From the NCBI GenBank assembly GCA_023395695.1, contig JAEWYJ010000303.1, forward strand, positions 1 to 7,860: 7,860 nucleotides of DNA, read 5' to 3'. Below are positions 1-7,220 of this stretch, in pieces (position 1 is the stretch's first letter; each line of letters begins with the position of its first letter). The notes beneath the pieces are model-generated. The model made no database searches. It was not told the DNA's origin and saw only the letters and a program-made list of their open reading frames with translations. The stretch comes from Bacillota bacterium (GTDB lineage: Bacteria > Bacillota > Clostridia > Oscillospirales > Ruminococcaceae). Position numbers and translations under genes: made by a program.

Positions 1-233
1 GTCAATACAACACTGTCGCAAATAAAGTCACAGGGTCGCCCCGCCGGCCATTCAATCAGTCAGCCACAAACTATCAAGTCCCGGCAAACGCAATAGCGAA
101 TTCCCACCTAAAAACCCACGCTGAAAGCGCATGGCAAAAATGCGGGAATACCGGCTGTATTCCGGGTATGGCCAGCACTGCATTAAGCTTTTTTAGCGGT
201 ATTTTTAAAAGCCGAAGACTTTTAAGAATCTTT
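1..233. other. Non-coding left edge
   Basis: No supportable gene is seen from the protease stop to the left edge. Besides the possible terminator there is an A/T-rich hairpin at 205-225 (TTAAAAG/CTTTTAA) next to the stop codon, without a T-run on the minus side. The next gene, commonly rsmB in relatives, is not within the window. Confidence 0.6.
136..163 (-). terminator. Possible weak intrinsic terminator downstream of the protease gene
   Basis: On the minus strand GGAATAC (163-157) pairs with GTATTCC (151-145) around a 5-nt loop. After CGCA there are five T (140-136). The 7-bp stem is sound but modest in G+C, and the T-run is offset by 4 nt, so efficiency may be low. It would lie about 70 nt after the protease stop. 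Confidence 0.35.
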
Positions 234-938
234 CTAATCGCGTCTGCGGTTAAACAGCAGTACAAGGCGCAACAGCTGTGCTGCCGAGACAATCAGTGCC
301 GCCACATAGGTCAGCGCGGCAGCCGTAAGCACCTTGCGCGTCTGGGAAACCTCTTCCCCCTGCAAAATACCGTCTTCGTCCAGCGTCCGCATAGCGCGGG
401 CACTGGCGTCAAACTCCACCGGCAGCGTAATAAGCTGAAAAACCGTTACCGTCGCAAAGCAAACAATGCCAATACCAATCAGCGGCTCAATGCTCAGCAG
501 AAAGCCGAGAAAAATAAGCGGCACAGCCAGCTGGGAGCCAAAGTTGGTCACCGGAATAATCGCGTTGCGGATGTTCAGCGGCCCGTACCCGGTGGCATGC
601 TGCACCGCATGCCCCGTCTCGTGCGCGGCAACGCCCAGCGCCGCGATAGAGTTGCTGCCATACACACTCTCCGAAAGGCGGACAACCTGCTCTCTTGGGT
701 CATAGTGATCGGTCAGCGACCCCTTGATATGCTCAATACGCACGTTATAAAGCCCGTTATCGTCCAAAATGCGCCGGGCCACATCCGCGCCGGTATAGCC
801 GGAATAGCTGCGAACCTTTTGGTAACGCGAAAAAGTGCCCTGCACCTTCGTCTGTGCCCAAAGCGAAAAGAGGATGGCCGGCAGCACCAAAATCAGATAT
901 AAGCTGTCGATGCCATAATATCCGCCATATCCAAACAT
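234..938 (-). CDS. YugP-family membrane zinc metallopeptidase
   Basis: A 234-residue integral membrane protein of the YugP family (Pfam zinc peptidase type 2, neutral zinc metallopeptidase). The zinc-binding HETGH is at 106-110, within GVAAHETGHAVQHATGYGPL. Glu175 in LPVEFDASARA is the likely third ligand. Hydrophobic segments suited to membrane spanning lie at about 11-28, 137-150, 153-171 and 204-229. The HETGH region lies in the hydrophilic part between the first two. The N-terminal MFGYGGYYGIDSLYLILVLPAI resembles that of many family members. The length matches the family, so the gene is complete. Substrate and role are not established; membrane protein quality control is an inference. 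It follows fmt by 150 nt with a strong ribosome binding site; in many Clostridia a homologue occupies this place before rsmB. Confidence 0.93.
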   Translation of the reverse strand: MFGYGGYYGIDSLYLILVLPAILFSLWAQTKVQGTFSRYQKVRSYSGYTGADVARRILDDNGLYNVRIEHIKGSLTDHYDPREQVVRLSESVYGSNSIAALGVAAHETGHAVQHATGYGPLNIRNAIIPVTNFGSQLAVPLIFLGFLLSIEPLIGIGIVCFATVTVFQLITLPVEFDASARAMRTLDEDGILQGEEVSQTRKVLTAAALTYVAALIVSAAQLLRLVLLFNRRRD

Positions 939-945
939 GCAAATT

Positions 946-952
946 CCTCCTT
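946..952 (-). promoter_or_regulatory. Ribosome binding site of the yugP-type protease gene
   Basis: AAGGAGG, a full match to the anti-Shine-Dalgarno core, sits 7 nt before the ATG at 938-936. It is the strongest ribosome binding site in the window, suggesting the gene is translated independently of fmt, 150 nt upstream. Confidence 0.8.
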
Positions 953-1088
953 AAAAACATCTGACATTCGTCCTTAATTAAAACGGCCTGAAACAGCAGC
1001 CGCGAAGGGTACCTGCCTAAAATATGCAAAAACGTGTTGCCGCCCCTTGAGCATCGGCAAAGCATATAGAATTGCCGGAATACCCCTG

Positions 1089-2006
1089 TTAAAACAGCTT
1101 ACCCAAGGCCGGCCGCTGCCCGCGGATGAAATCCGCCGCTGTAATGCGTTTGGCCCCCTCCAGCTGAACCTCAAGTAACTCAAGTGCGCCGCTGCCGCAG
1201 GCAATGAGCAGGCGCTTATTATCCAGCAGTGCGCCGGGCGTGCCGTCTGTATAAACATCTTCGCACAAAACCGCGCGGTGAACTTTAAGCCGTCTGCCGT
1301 TAAACAGCGTATAGGCGCCCGGCCAGGGTGTGACGCCGCGAATGCGGGCATAGACAGCCCTCGCATCCTGCGACCAGTCAATCTCGCCGTCGGTTTTCTT
1401 TAAGGGCGGCGACCAGCAGGCCAGCGCGTTGTCCTGCGCAACCGGCGTCAGCGTATCCAGCGCGGCAACCGCCTGCGAAAGCGCCTGTGCGCCAAGCGCG
1501 GCAATGCGCTCAAACAGCGCGCCTGCCGTTTCGTTCGGGCCAATCGGCGTTTCTCTTTGCAGCAGCATATCGCCGGTATCCAGCCCCTGCGCCATGCGCA
1601 TAATGGTCACGCCCGTAAGCGGCTCGTTGTTGATTACCGCCCATTGAATAGGCGCTGCGCCGCGGTATTTAGGCAGCAGGGAACCGTGCACATTAATGCA
1701 GCCCTTTGGCGGAATATCCAGCACTGCCTGCGGCAGCAGCTTGCCATAGGCCGCCACCACAATCAGCTCAGGAGAAAGCGCCGCAAGCCGCCCCTGCGCA
1801 TCGGTGTCCTTAAGCGTTTCGGGCTGATATACCGCTATACCATGCTGTTGTGCCAACAGCTTAACCGGCGGCGGCGTCAGCGTAAAATGCCGTCCCTGCG
1901 GCTTATCGGGCTGGCTGTAAACCGCCAATATTTCATGACCGTCGTCAATCAGGCGTTGCAGCGAGGGCACCGCAAAATCGGGCGTGCCCATAAAGACAAT
2001 TCTCAT
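1089..2006 (-). CDS. fmt: Methionyl-tRNA formyltransferase
   Basis: Fmt transfers a formyl group from 10-formyltetrahydrofolate to methionine on initiator tRNA, marking it for translation initiation. The 305 residues start MRIVFMGTPDFAVPSLQ, the standard opening of the Rossmann-like catalytic domain. SQPDKPQGR is at 31-39, and the active-site block INVHGSLLPKYRGAAPIQW at 104-122 holds Asn105 and His107. GLDTGDML at 141-148 carries the third catalytic residue, Asp143. The C-terminal OB-fold domain that binds tRNA starts near residue 200, with KKTDGEIDWSQDA and RGVTPWPGAY. The ATG at 2006-2004 has GGAAGGA 10 nt upstream. The 100-nt gap to def contains a small AGCCC/GGGCT hairpin without a T-run, so I see no terminator between the two genes. 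Confidence 0.97.
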   Translation of the reverse strand: MRIVFMGTPDFAVPSLQRLIDDGHEILAVYSQPDKPQGRHFTLTPPPVKLLAQQHGIAVYQPETLKDTDAQGRLAALSPELIVVAAYGKLLPQAVLDIPPKGCINVHGSLLPKYRGAAPIQWAVINNEPLTGVTIMRMAQGLDTGDMLLQRETPIGPNETAGALFERIAALGAQALSQAVAALDTLTPVAQDNALACWSPPLKKTDGEIDWSQDARAVYARIRGVTPWPGAYTLFNGRRLKVHRAVLCEDVYTDGTPGALLDNKRLLIACGSGALELLEVQLEGAKRITAADFIRGQRPALGKLF

Positions 2007-2106
2007 CTGTGACTATTCCTTCCCGCCGCGCTTCAAGATATAAGCAGCCCCATGATAAGGGCTATTGCGCTTAATACCACGCCTGCCCGGCTGCGGTATC
2101 TGAAAT

Positions 2107-2571
2107 CTAATATTCCTCCGGCTCCAGCATTCTGGAAACGAGGTCCTTAAACAGTCTGCCGTTGAGGTGATCCGTTTCGTGGCAGATGGCGCGGGCCAAA
2201 AGCCCCTCGCCCTCAATCTCGCACAGGTTGCCGTCGCGGTCAAAATATTTGGCACGCACCTTTTTGGGGCGCTTGACCATGCCATATTCCCCGGGTGAGG
2301 ACAGGCAGCCCTCGGCGTCGTCAATCTGTTCGGCGCTTTCATAGATAACCTCCGGGTTGACCATTTCAATGACGCCGTTTCCCACGTCGATGGTAACCAC
2401 GCGGCGCAGCACCCCCACCTGCGGGGCCGCCAGCCCCACGCCGTTGGCTTCCTCCATCGTCTCGGCCATGTCATCTATCAGCATACGAAGCCGGTCGTCA
2501 AATTTCTCCACCGGGCGGGAGGTCTTGCGCAGGATCTCGTCGGTTTCATTTAGTATTCTGCGTATTGCCAC
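2107..2571 (-). CDS. def: Peptide deformylase
   Basis: Peptide deformylase removes the formyl group from the N-terminal methionine of nascent proteins at the ribosome exit, using a bound metal (Fe2+ in most bacteria). All three family motifs are intact in the 154 residues: GVGLAAPQ at 44-51, EGCLSSP at 87-93 with metal ligand Cys89, and HETDH at 131-135 with ligands His131 and His135 and catalytic Glu132. The length is typical of the shorter, type 1 bacterial enzymes. The start is GTG (2571-2569), supported by its ribosome binding site and the family-like MAIRRILNETDEILRK beginning. It lies 40 nt after priA and 100 nt before fmt, whose product adds the formyl group that Def removes; this pairing is conserved across bacteria. 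Confidence 0.97.
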   Translation of the reverse strand: MAIRRILNETDEILRKTSRPVEKFDDRLRMLIDDMAETMEEANGVGLAAPQVGVLRRVVTIDVGNGVIEMVNPEVIYESAEQIDDAEGCLSSPGEYGMVKRPKKVRAKYFDRDGNLCEIEGEGLLARAICHETDHLNGRLFKDLVSRMLEPEEY

Positions 2572-2580
2572 TTTTCAACA

Positions 2581-2586
2581 TCCTTT
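2581..2586 (-). promoter_or_regulatory. Ribosome binding site of def, fixing a GTG start
   Basis: AAAGGA lies 9 nt before GTG at 2571-2569. The ATG just after it (2580-2578) is in another frame, so GTG is the def start. Confidence 0.7.
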
Positions 2587-2611
2587 CGTTTGAGCACCGG
2601 CTCGGTGTTTC

Positions 2612-5065
2612 TCAGAGGTTGGAATCGTAATAAAAATCCAGCGTTACCGCCGCTGTGTTTTTTTGTTGATGGTACCATTCGCGCATCTCGGCAAAAAGCC
2701 CCCGCATTCTTTTGCCGCCGCGGCATTTGACCAGCAGTCGGCAACGGTACCGACCGGCCACACGGTAGGGCCGGCATTCGGCAGGGCCAAGCAGCCGGAT
2801 TGGCAGCTCAGCATAGCTTTGCTTTGCCAGCGCGATAAACTGCCCGCTGTAGGCTTTGGCGCTTTCAACGGCAGCCGCTTCCTTTTCGGCCCAGAACACG
2901 ACGCAGACAATATCGCAAAAAGGCGGGTATAGCCCCACCCGGCGGTAACTGATTTCTTCAGCGTAAAACGCCTTGTAATCCTGTGCGGCGGCCAGTGCCA
3001 GAATGCGGTTTTCAGGCGTGAAGGTCTGTATAATGGCGCGTCCCGGCTTTTCGGCCCGCCCACAGCGCCCCACCACCTGTGTAATCAGCGAAAAAGTGCG
3101 CTCAAAGCTGCGAAAGTCCTCTCCGTAAAGCGACTGATCGGCCGTCAGCACCCCTACAAGCGTCACATTGGGGAAATCCAGCCCCTTGGCGACCATCTGA
3201 GTGCCGATCATAATATCATAATCACCCCTGGCAAAGGCTTCAAACCCGCGCTGGTGTGCAAAGCGCGACATGGTGGTATCCATATCCATGCGCAGAATGC
3301 GGGCCGGCGAAAACAGCGTGCGCAGCTCTTCTTCAATGCGCTGGGTGCCAACGCCGGTGTAACGCAGCATGGCGCTCTTGCAGTGGTCGCACGGCGCGTT
3401 TTCGGCCCGGGAATAGCCGCAATAATGGCAAACCAGCCTATGGTTGGCCGCATGGTAGGTCAGCGGAATTGAACAATGCGGGCAGCGTGCCGCCTCCCCG
3501 CAGGAAGAGCATTTGACCAGCGTATTGTAGCCGCGGCGGTTTAAAAGCAAAATAACCTGCTCACGGCGCTCAACCGTCTCCCGAATTTGTTCGCAAAGCT
3601 CTTCTGAAAGCGTGCTGGAAACGGCGCTCACCTGCGCCGAACGCATATCCACCGTCAGCACGTCGGGTAACGGGTTGGAGGAATAGCGTTCACCAAGCGA
3701 GACAAGGTGATAGCGGCCGTTCACGGCGTTGTAATAGCTCTCGACCGAGGGCGTTGCCGAGCAGAGCAGCACTTGCGCGCAATGCGTCTTGCCCCGCAAC
3801 CGGGCAATATCCCGTGCATGATAGCGGGGTGCGCTTTCGGAATGGTAGGTGTGCTCCTGCTCCTCGTCAATGACGATGAGGCCGATATTTTTAAGCGGCG
3901 CAAAAACTGCGGATCGGGTACCGACCACAATATCGGCTTTCCCCTCCCGGATACGCTGCCACTCGTCGAGCCGCTCGGTCATGGAAAGCGACGAGTGCAG
4001 CACCGCCACCCGCGCGCCAAACCGTGCGTTGAATTTTGCAACGGTCTGCGGCGTCAGCGATATTTCTGGAATTAAAACCATCGCCTGCCGCCCGCGCGCC
4101 AGCACGTCTTCTATAAGGCGTAAAAAAACCTGTGTTTTTCCGCTGCCGGTTACGCCATGCAGCAGCGAGGTGGTAAATTCGTTTTCAGTGCCCAATGCGC
4201 ACAGCGTATCAAACGCCTGTTGCTGCGCTTGGGACAGGATAATCGGCGCGGTATCAAGCGCCGTTTGAGGTTTATCGGCCGTTTTTCGGGGCGTAAGCTC
4301 CTCAAACAGCTCTATAAGACCCTGCTTTTGCATGCGGTCTATGACCGCGCGGGTTGCGCCCGCAAAATAGCCCAGCTCACGCACTGAGGCGCAGCCGACC
4401 TGCTCCAGCAGGCTGATGACCGCCTGCTGCTTGGGAGTGTGCTTTGTTTTTTGAGGGGTGGTTGCATCAGCCTCCGCCAGCCGCGCCATGACGGCGCGCT
4501 CGTCAGCAACACGTTTTTTAATCAGCCGGCTGCGCACTGCAAGCCCAGCTGCAAGCAGCTCTTGAACACAGGCCGCTCCGGCGGACAAGCCCAACGCCGC
4601 AAGCGCCTTGTCCTCCGGCATAATTTTACGGCGCGCGGCCAGCAGCACGTAAAGCTGCTGCGCCTCGGGCGAAAGGCCCGCGGCCGTTCCCTCCTGCTGC
4701 TTGTCGTGTGCCGCCATAAGGCCCATGTTGATCTTTACGCCTAAGCCGGGCGGAACCAAGACGCGCAGCGCCTCAAACCAGGTACAAAAGGTCGCGGTGC
4801 GCACCGCCGACAGCAAAAACAGCCCTTCGTCGTCGAGCAGCGGCGCGGCATCTAAAAGTGTATGCACCGCCTTGAGCCGCGCGGGAGGCGTCCCCTCCCG
4901 TGCGTAAACCGCCAGCACCAGTCCAATCCGTGTGCGGTCGCCCGCCCCAAACGGCACCAGCACACGGCAGCCCGCTTTGGCACAAATTGTTTCCGGCAAA
5001 AGGTAATCATATTCCTTGTCGTAGGCGTAGGTCGCCTTTTCAACGGCAACACGCACAATGTTCAT
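2612..5065 (-). CDS. priA: Primosomal protein N', replication restart helicase PriA
   Basis: PriA recognises stalled or collapsed forks, unwinds DNA in the 3'-to-5' direction and starts reloading of the replicative helicase. The 817 residues compare with 805 in Bacillus subtilis. The N-terminal fork-binding domain occupies about 1-105. A winged-helix segment follows at about 208-255. The helicase core has Walker A GVTGSGKT (304-311), Walker B DEEQ (400-403), and motif III SATPS (436-440). Eight cysteines in CxxC pairs, at 519/522, 528/531, 546/549 and 559/562, form the two-zinc insertion needed for primosome assembly. Helicase motifs V (GTQMVAKGLDFPNV, about 621-634) and VI (QVVGRCGR, 663-670, with the arginine finger) follow, then the C-terminal domain. 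The protein is complete with no broken motif. Walker B reads DEEQ rather than the DEEH of E. coli and B. subtilis. The ribosome binding site is weak and lies in rpoZ, 3 nt from its stop, suggesting coupling. Confidence 0.97.
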   Translation of the reverse strand: MNIVRVAVEKATYAYDKEYDYLLPETICAKAGCRVLVPFGAGDRTRIGLVLAVYAREGTPPARLKAVHTLLDAAPLLDDEGLFLLSAVRTATFCTWFEALRVLVPPGLGVKINMGLMAAHDKQQEGTAAGLSPEAQQLYVLLAARRKIMPEDKALAALGLSAGAACVQELLAAGLAVRSRLIKKRVADERAVMARLAEADATTPQKTKHTPKQQAVISLLEQVGCASVRELGYFAGATRAVIDRMQKQGLIELFEELTPRKTADKPQTALDTAPIILSQAQQQAFDTLCALGTENEFTTSLLHGVTGSGKTQVFLRLIEDVLARGRQAMVLIPEISLTPQTVAKFNARFGARVAVLHSSLSMTERLDEWQRIREGKADIVVGTRSAVFAPLKNIGLIVIDEEQEHTYHSESAPRYHARDIARLRGKTHCAQVLLCSATPSVESYYNAVNGRYHLVSLGERYSSNPLPDVLTVDMRSAQVSAVSSTLSEELCEQIRETVERREQVILLLNRRGYNTLVKCSSCGEAARCPHCSIPLTYHAANHRLVCHYCGYSRAENAPCDHCKSAMLRYTGVGTQRIEEELRTLFSPARILRMDMDTTMSRFAHQRGFEAFARGDYDIMIGTQMVAKGLDFPNVTLVGVLTADQSLYGEDFRSFERTFSLITQVVGRCGRAEKPGRAIIQTFTPENRILALAAAQDYKAFYAEEISYRRVGLYPPFCDIVCVVFWAEKEAAAVESAKAYSGQFIALAKQSYAELPIRLLGPAECRPYRVAGRYRCRLLVKCRGGKRMRGLFAEMREWYHQQKNTAAVTLDFYYDSNL

Positions 5066-5068
5066 AGC

Positions 5069-5275
5069 CTAGAGCTGCACTTCGCCGCGGGCCGCAAACT
5101 TGCTTTTTCCGGAGGCGAATTCGTCCACCGCAAGCTTGACGGGCTTGCCCTCTAAAATATCGTGCTGCTCTTCGGCGTTATCCGCAATATCGCGGGCGCG
5201 CTTGGCAACAGCTACCACAAAAGCGTAGCAGTCCTGGTTTCTGTCGAGAATCTCACTCATGGCAGGTCTCAGCAT
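5069..5275 (-). CDS. rpoZ: DNA-directed RNA polymerase omega subunit
   Basis: A 68-residue omega subunit, which binds the beta-prime subunit and helps RNA polymerase assembly and stability. The protein opens [11 protein letters not shown], like the ML-x-P start of clostridial omegas. It has the conserved core CYAFVVAVAKRARDIAD (about 16-32) and the segment EGKPVKLAVDEFASGKSKF (about 42-60) that corresponds to the family's KPV...A..E...GK pattern. The ATG at 5275-5273 is preferred over Met6 because of the ribosome binding site in gmk and the family-like N-terminus. The start overlaps the gmk stop by 7 nt, so translation is probably coupled. The TAG stop is 3 nt before the priA ATG. In Bacillus subtilis coaBC follows rpoZ; here priA follows directly. 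Confidence 0.93.
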   Translation of the reverse strand: MLRPAMSEILDRNQDCYAFVVAVAKRARDIADNAEEQHDILEGKPVKLAVDEFASGKSKFAARGEVQL

Positions 5276-5883
5276 GTTTTAAGCACCTCTTCAATTCTTT
5301 TTTGGTTCAGCCGGGGGATCAGCCTGCCTGCGCCGATGGCGCACAGCAGCTGCTCTCTGGCCAATTCTATATCATCGTTGAATATAACAAAATCGTAATG
5401 ATCCGCCAGGCATATTTCCTGGGCGGCCGCGGCTAATCTGCCCGCGCGCTCCGCGCCGGTTTCGGTTCCCCGGCCCGTAAGGCGGTCAGCCAGCTCCTCC
5501 AGAGAGGGGGGCATCACAAATATCATCAGCGCATCCGGGCACAGGGCCTGCACCTGAGAGGCGCCCTTGGTTTCAATCTCCAATATCACATTATGTCCGG
5601 CGTCGAGCTGACGCTCGACAAAGTGGCGGGGCGTGCCGTAATAGTTGCCGTTATATTCGGTATATTCCAGCATATCACCGTCCGCAACCATCTTTAAAAA
5701 TTGTTCTCTTCCGGTAAAATGGTAATGTACGCCGTCCATCTCGCCCGGCCGCGGCTGGCGCGTCGTCGCCGAAACGGACAGCGTCAGCGGCCCGCAAGGC
5801 GCCAGCAGCGGGGCGAGCAGCGTCCCCTTGCCCACACCCGAGGGCCCGGAATAGACGATCAGCTGTCCTCGGTTATGCTTCAT
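5269..5883 (-). CDS. gmk: Guanylate kinase
   Basis: Guanylate kinase transfers phosphate from ATP to GMP, giving GDP and ADP in the cytoplasm, an essential step in guanine nucleotide supply. From the chosen start the protein has 204 residues, the length of the Bacillus subtilis enzyme. The P-loop GPSGVGKGT is at residues 13-21. The GMP-binding stretch [17 protein letters not shown] (about 40-56) contains the conserved Arg42, Arg45, Glu48 and Tyr54. The lid-side segment [13 protein letters not shown] follows. The frame is open upstream to an ATG at 5910-5908, adding nine residues that belong to no family pattern. I prefer the ATG at 5883-5881 because it gives [16 protein letters not shown], which aligns with known starts, and has a GAGG upstream, although at a long 12-nt spacing. 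It overlaps the remA end by 11 nt, and its own end overlaps rpoZ by 7 nt. Confidence 0.95.
   Translation of the reverse strand: MKHNRGQLIVYSGPSGVGKGTLLAPLLAPCGPLTLSVSATTRQPRPGEMDGVHYHFTGREQFLKMVADGDMLEYTEYNGNYYGTPRHFVERQLDAGHNVILEIETKGASQVQALCPDALMIFVMPPSLEELADRLTGRGTETGAERAGRLAAAAQEICLADHYDFVIFNDDIELAREQLLCAIGAGRLIPRLNQKRIEEVLKTC
5284..5290 (-). promoter_or_regulatory. Ribosome binding site of rpoZ inside the end of gmk
   Basis: AGAGGTG lies 8 nt before the ATG at 5275-5273, within the last codons of gmk. It supports this ATG over the later one at 5260-5258, which has no comparable site. Confidence 0.65.
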
Positions 5884-6136
5884 CCTGCTCGTCATCCTCA
5901 TCGTCGTCATCCAGGCGGTTCGCCACTGTTTCGGGCTGTACCGCCGATAAAATTACATGATCCGAGTCGGTTATAATAACCGCCCGGGTGCGCCGCCCGT
6001 AGGTTGCATCAATCAGCGACCCCCTGTCGCGGGCATCCTGTATGATGCGCTTGATGGGCGCCGACTCAGGGCTGACAATAGCCACAAGCTTGCGCGCCGA
6101 GACCATATTCCCAAAGCCAATATTGATCAGTTTCAA
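5873..6136 (-). CDS. remA: RemA/DUF370-family regulatory protein
   Basis: An 87-residue protein of the RemA (DUF370, extracellular matrix regulatory) family. In Bacillus subtilis RemA is a DNA-binding protein that activates biofilm matrix and osmoprotection genes, and it lies in the same yloC-remA-gmk-rpoZ order. Visible family marks are the start [12 protein letters not shown], the segment [13 protein letters not shown] (about 24-36), [20 protein letters not shown] (about 38-57), and [16 protein letters not shown] (about 60-75). The start is TTG (6136-6134), chosen because of the strong ribosome binding site upstream and the fit to family length. The last 12 residues are almost entirely Asp and Glu, an acidic tail beyond the conserved core. 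The DNA encoding the tail also supplies the ribosome binding region and start of gmk, and the two genes overlap by 11 nt. The targets in this organism are unknown; a matrix role is only by analogy. Confidence 0.93.
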   Translation of the reverse strand: MKLINIGFGNMVSARKLVAIVSPESAPIKRIIQDARDRGSLIDATYGRRTRAVIITDSDHVILSAVQPETVANRLDDDDEDDEQDEA

Positions 6137-6144
6137 GCTGCACG

Positions 6145-6151
6145 CCTCCTA
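6145..6151 (-). promoter_or_regulatory. Ribosome binding site of remA, overlapping the yicC stop codon
   Basis: TAGGAGG on the minus strand sits 8 nt before a TTG codon at 6136-6134. The first three bases are the yicC stop codon. This near-perfect site fixes the unusual TTG start of remA. Confidence 0.85.
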
Positions 6152-7030
6152 TTCCACGTTTTGTATCTGCTCACGTATTTTTTCCAGCTCACTTTTAAGG
6201 GCGATAACCACCGCCGCTATCTCGGCGTCCTGCGCCTTTGAGCCGATGGTATTGGCCTCGCGGTTTAATTCCTGCGTCAGAAAATCAAGCTTGCGCCCGA
6301 CGGGGTCGGGCTGGAGCAAAATGCCGCGAAACTGCGCCAGATGGCTTTTAAGGCGGACGGTTTCCTCATCCACCGCCACACGGTCGGCAAAAATGGCCGC
6401 CTCGGTCAGGACACGCGCATCATCAATGTTGCGGTCGGCCAAAAGGGTACTCAGCTTCTGGTAAAGCCGCGTCCGGTAGGCCTCCACCGTCTGGGGGCTC
6501 TGCGCTTCCACCGTTTGGGTCAGTCGTTCAACAGTATCCAGCCGCGTCAGAATATCCTCCCGCAGGCGGGCGCCCTCGGTTTCGCGCATCTGCACAAAGC
6601 GGTCCAGCGCTTCATTCGCCACCTGTAAAACCGCCTGCCACAGCGCATCCTCGTCCACCTCCGCCCGTTCAGGGGTTAATATGTCCGGATAACGCGACAG
6701 CGCAACGAGATCGATGTCATTTAGCAGGCCGGTCGCGTCGGAGAGCGCCTGCAGCGCGGCAGTATAGGATTTTGCCAGCGCCAGATTGACCCTGACCTCC
6801 GAATCGCAGCGCGCGCCGGTGTTGGTCAGCTGCAGATAAAGGTCGACCTTCCCGCGGGAAATGCGGCTCTGCACCAAGGTCTTGAGCTTATCCTCCATAT
6901 AGCTGCAGCTGCGGGGCGCCCGGCAGGAAAACTCAAAGTAGCGGTGGTTGACCGATTTGATTTCAACGGTAATATCCCATCCGTCAAGCTGCCGCTGACC
7001 TCGTCCGTAGCCGGTCATGCTTCTGGTCAT
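6149..7030 (-). CDS. yicC: YicC/YloC-family endoribonuclease
   Basis: A 293-residue protein, the normal length for this family. Members are cytoplasmic endoribonucleases: YicC of Escherichia coli and YloC of Bacillus subtilis have been linked to RNA turnover and stationary-phase or stress survival. The N-terminal domain opens with SMTGYG (residues 4-9) and has EIKSVNHRYFE at about 23-33. The C-terminal DUF1732 domain carries GRKLDFLTQELNREANTIGS and then SKAQDAEI near the end, the family's most conserved block. The middle is long, helical and charged, with coiled-coil character, consistent with the multimeric ring reported for the family. It starts at ATG 7030-7028 behind a good ribosome binding site. 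It is the first gene of the operon, and its TAG stop forms part of the remA ribosome binding site, so the two are likely translationally coupled. The homologue in B. subtilis is called yloC. Confidence 0.96.
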   Translation of the reverse strand: MTRSMTGYGRGQRQLDGWDITVEIKSVNHRYFEFSCRAPRSCSYMEDKLKTLVQSRISRGKVDLYLQLTNTGARCDSEVRVNLALAKSYTAALQALSDATGLLNDIDLVALSRYPDILTPERAEVDEDALWQAVLQVANEALDRFVQMRETEGARLREDILTRLDTVERLTQTVEAQSPQTVEAYRTRLYQKLSTLLADRNIDDARVLTEAAIFADRVAVDEETVRLKSHLAQFRGILLQPDPVGRKLDFLTQELNREANTIGSKAQDAEIAAVVIALKSELEKIREQIQNVE

Positions 7031-7039
7031 TTTATTATT

Positions 7040-7046
7040 CCCCTTT
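7040..7046 (-). promoter_or_regulatory. Ribosome binding site of yicC
   Basis: AAAGGGG lies 9 nt upstream of the ATG at 7030-7028 and supports that start, which also matches the family's MTRSMTGYG opening. Confidence 0.7.
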
Positions 7047-7127
7047 AGTACGCGGCATTAACCTTGTGCGGCAGGCCGGCCGTATCAAAACCGGCGGCTT
7101 TGGGCCCAAGCGATGCGCGCAAAATTT

Positions 7128-7152
7128 ATTGTAGACATTGCTTAAAAGTCAA
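7128..7152 (-). promoter_or_regulatory. Possible second promoter (P2) for the yicC operon
   Basis: On the minus strand TTGACT (7152-7147) and TACAAT (7133-7128) are good individual matches to -35 and -10 boxes, but only 13 nt separate them, which is too short for sigma-A. Alternatives are the weak -35 TTGTTG (7155-7150) with a 16-nt spacer to TACAAT, or TTGACT paired with the A/T-rich AATAAA about 16 nt downstream. If TACAAT is used, transcription would begin near 7121 and give yicC a 91-nt leader. Its place just after a terminator and before an operon favours a real promoter, but which boxes act is unsettled. Confidence 0.4.
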
Positions 7153-7189
7153 CAAGCGAAAGGATCATCGGCTTATAGCCGGCCAGCCC

Positions 7190-7220
7190 AAAAAGCGGTG
7201 CGGACTTCACCCGCATTTTT
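7190..7220 (-). terminator. Symmetric (potentially bidirectional) intrinsic terminator
   Basis: Read on the minus strand, a GC-rich stem pairs 7214-7212 and 7210-7208 with 7200-7195 (GCG, one bulged G, then GTG against CACCGC). The loop is AAGTCCG, and five T follow directly (7194-7190). Five A at 7220-7216 lie just upstream and can extend the stem. On the plus strand the same element ends in ATTTTT, so it could stop transcription from either side. It lies about 160 nt upstream of yicC, after promoter P1 and before the proposed promoter P2, so it would separate a short P1 transcript from the operon or act as an attenuator. Confidence 0.55.

Noticed and set aside
205..225. A/T-rich hairpin right after the protease stop codon
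   Set aside because: On the minus strand it is followed by AAATACC rather than a T-run, and the stem is nearly all A-T, so it is a poor terminator.
168..902. Long plus-strand open frame opposite the protease gene
   Set aside because: It is the antisense shadow of a gene with intact HETGH and membrane segments; its product is basic and low in family features.
1028..1060. Possible terminator between fmt and the protease gene (TTGCCG/CGGCAA with T5)
   Set aside because: The stem has only 6 bp around a 12-nt loop and the T-run is offset by 4 nt, too weak to call.
757..1065. Minus-strand open frame spanning the gap between fmt and the protease gene
   Set aside because: It mostly overlaps the protease gene out of frame, and its start has no ribosome binding site.
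2013..2474. Open minus-strand frame overlapping def and the def-fmt gap
   Set aside because: It is a frame-shifted reading of def, rich in Arg and Trp, with no ribosome binding site; def itself has all three catalytic motifs.
3856..3867. PriA Walker B reads DEEQ instead of DEEH
   Set aside because: From memory this variation is common among clostridial PriA proteins, and all other helicase motifs and zinc cysteines are intact, so it is probably a lineage feature.
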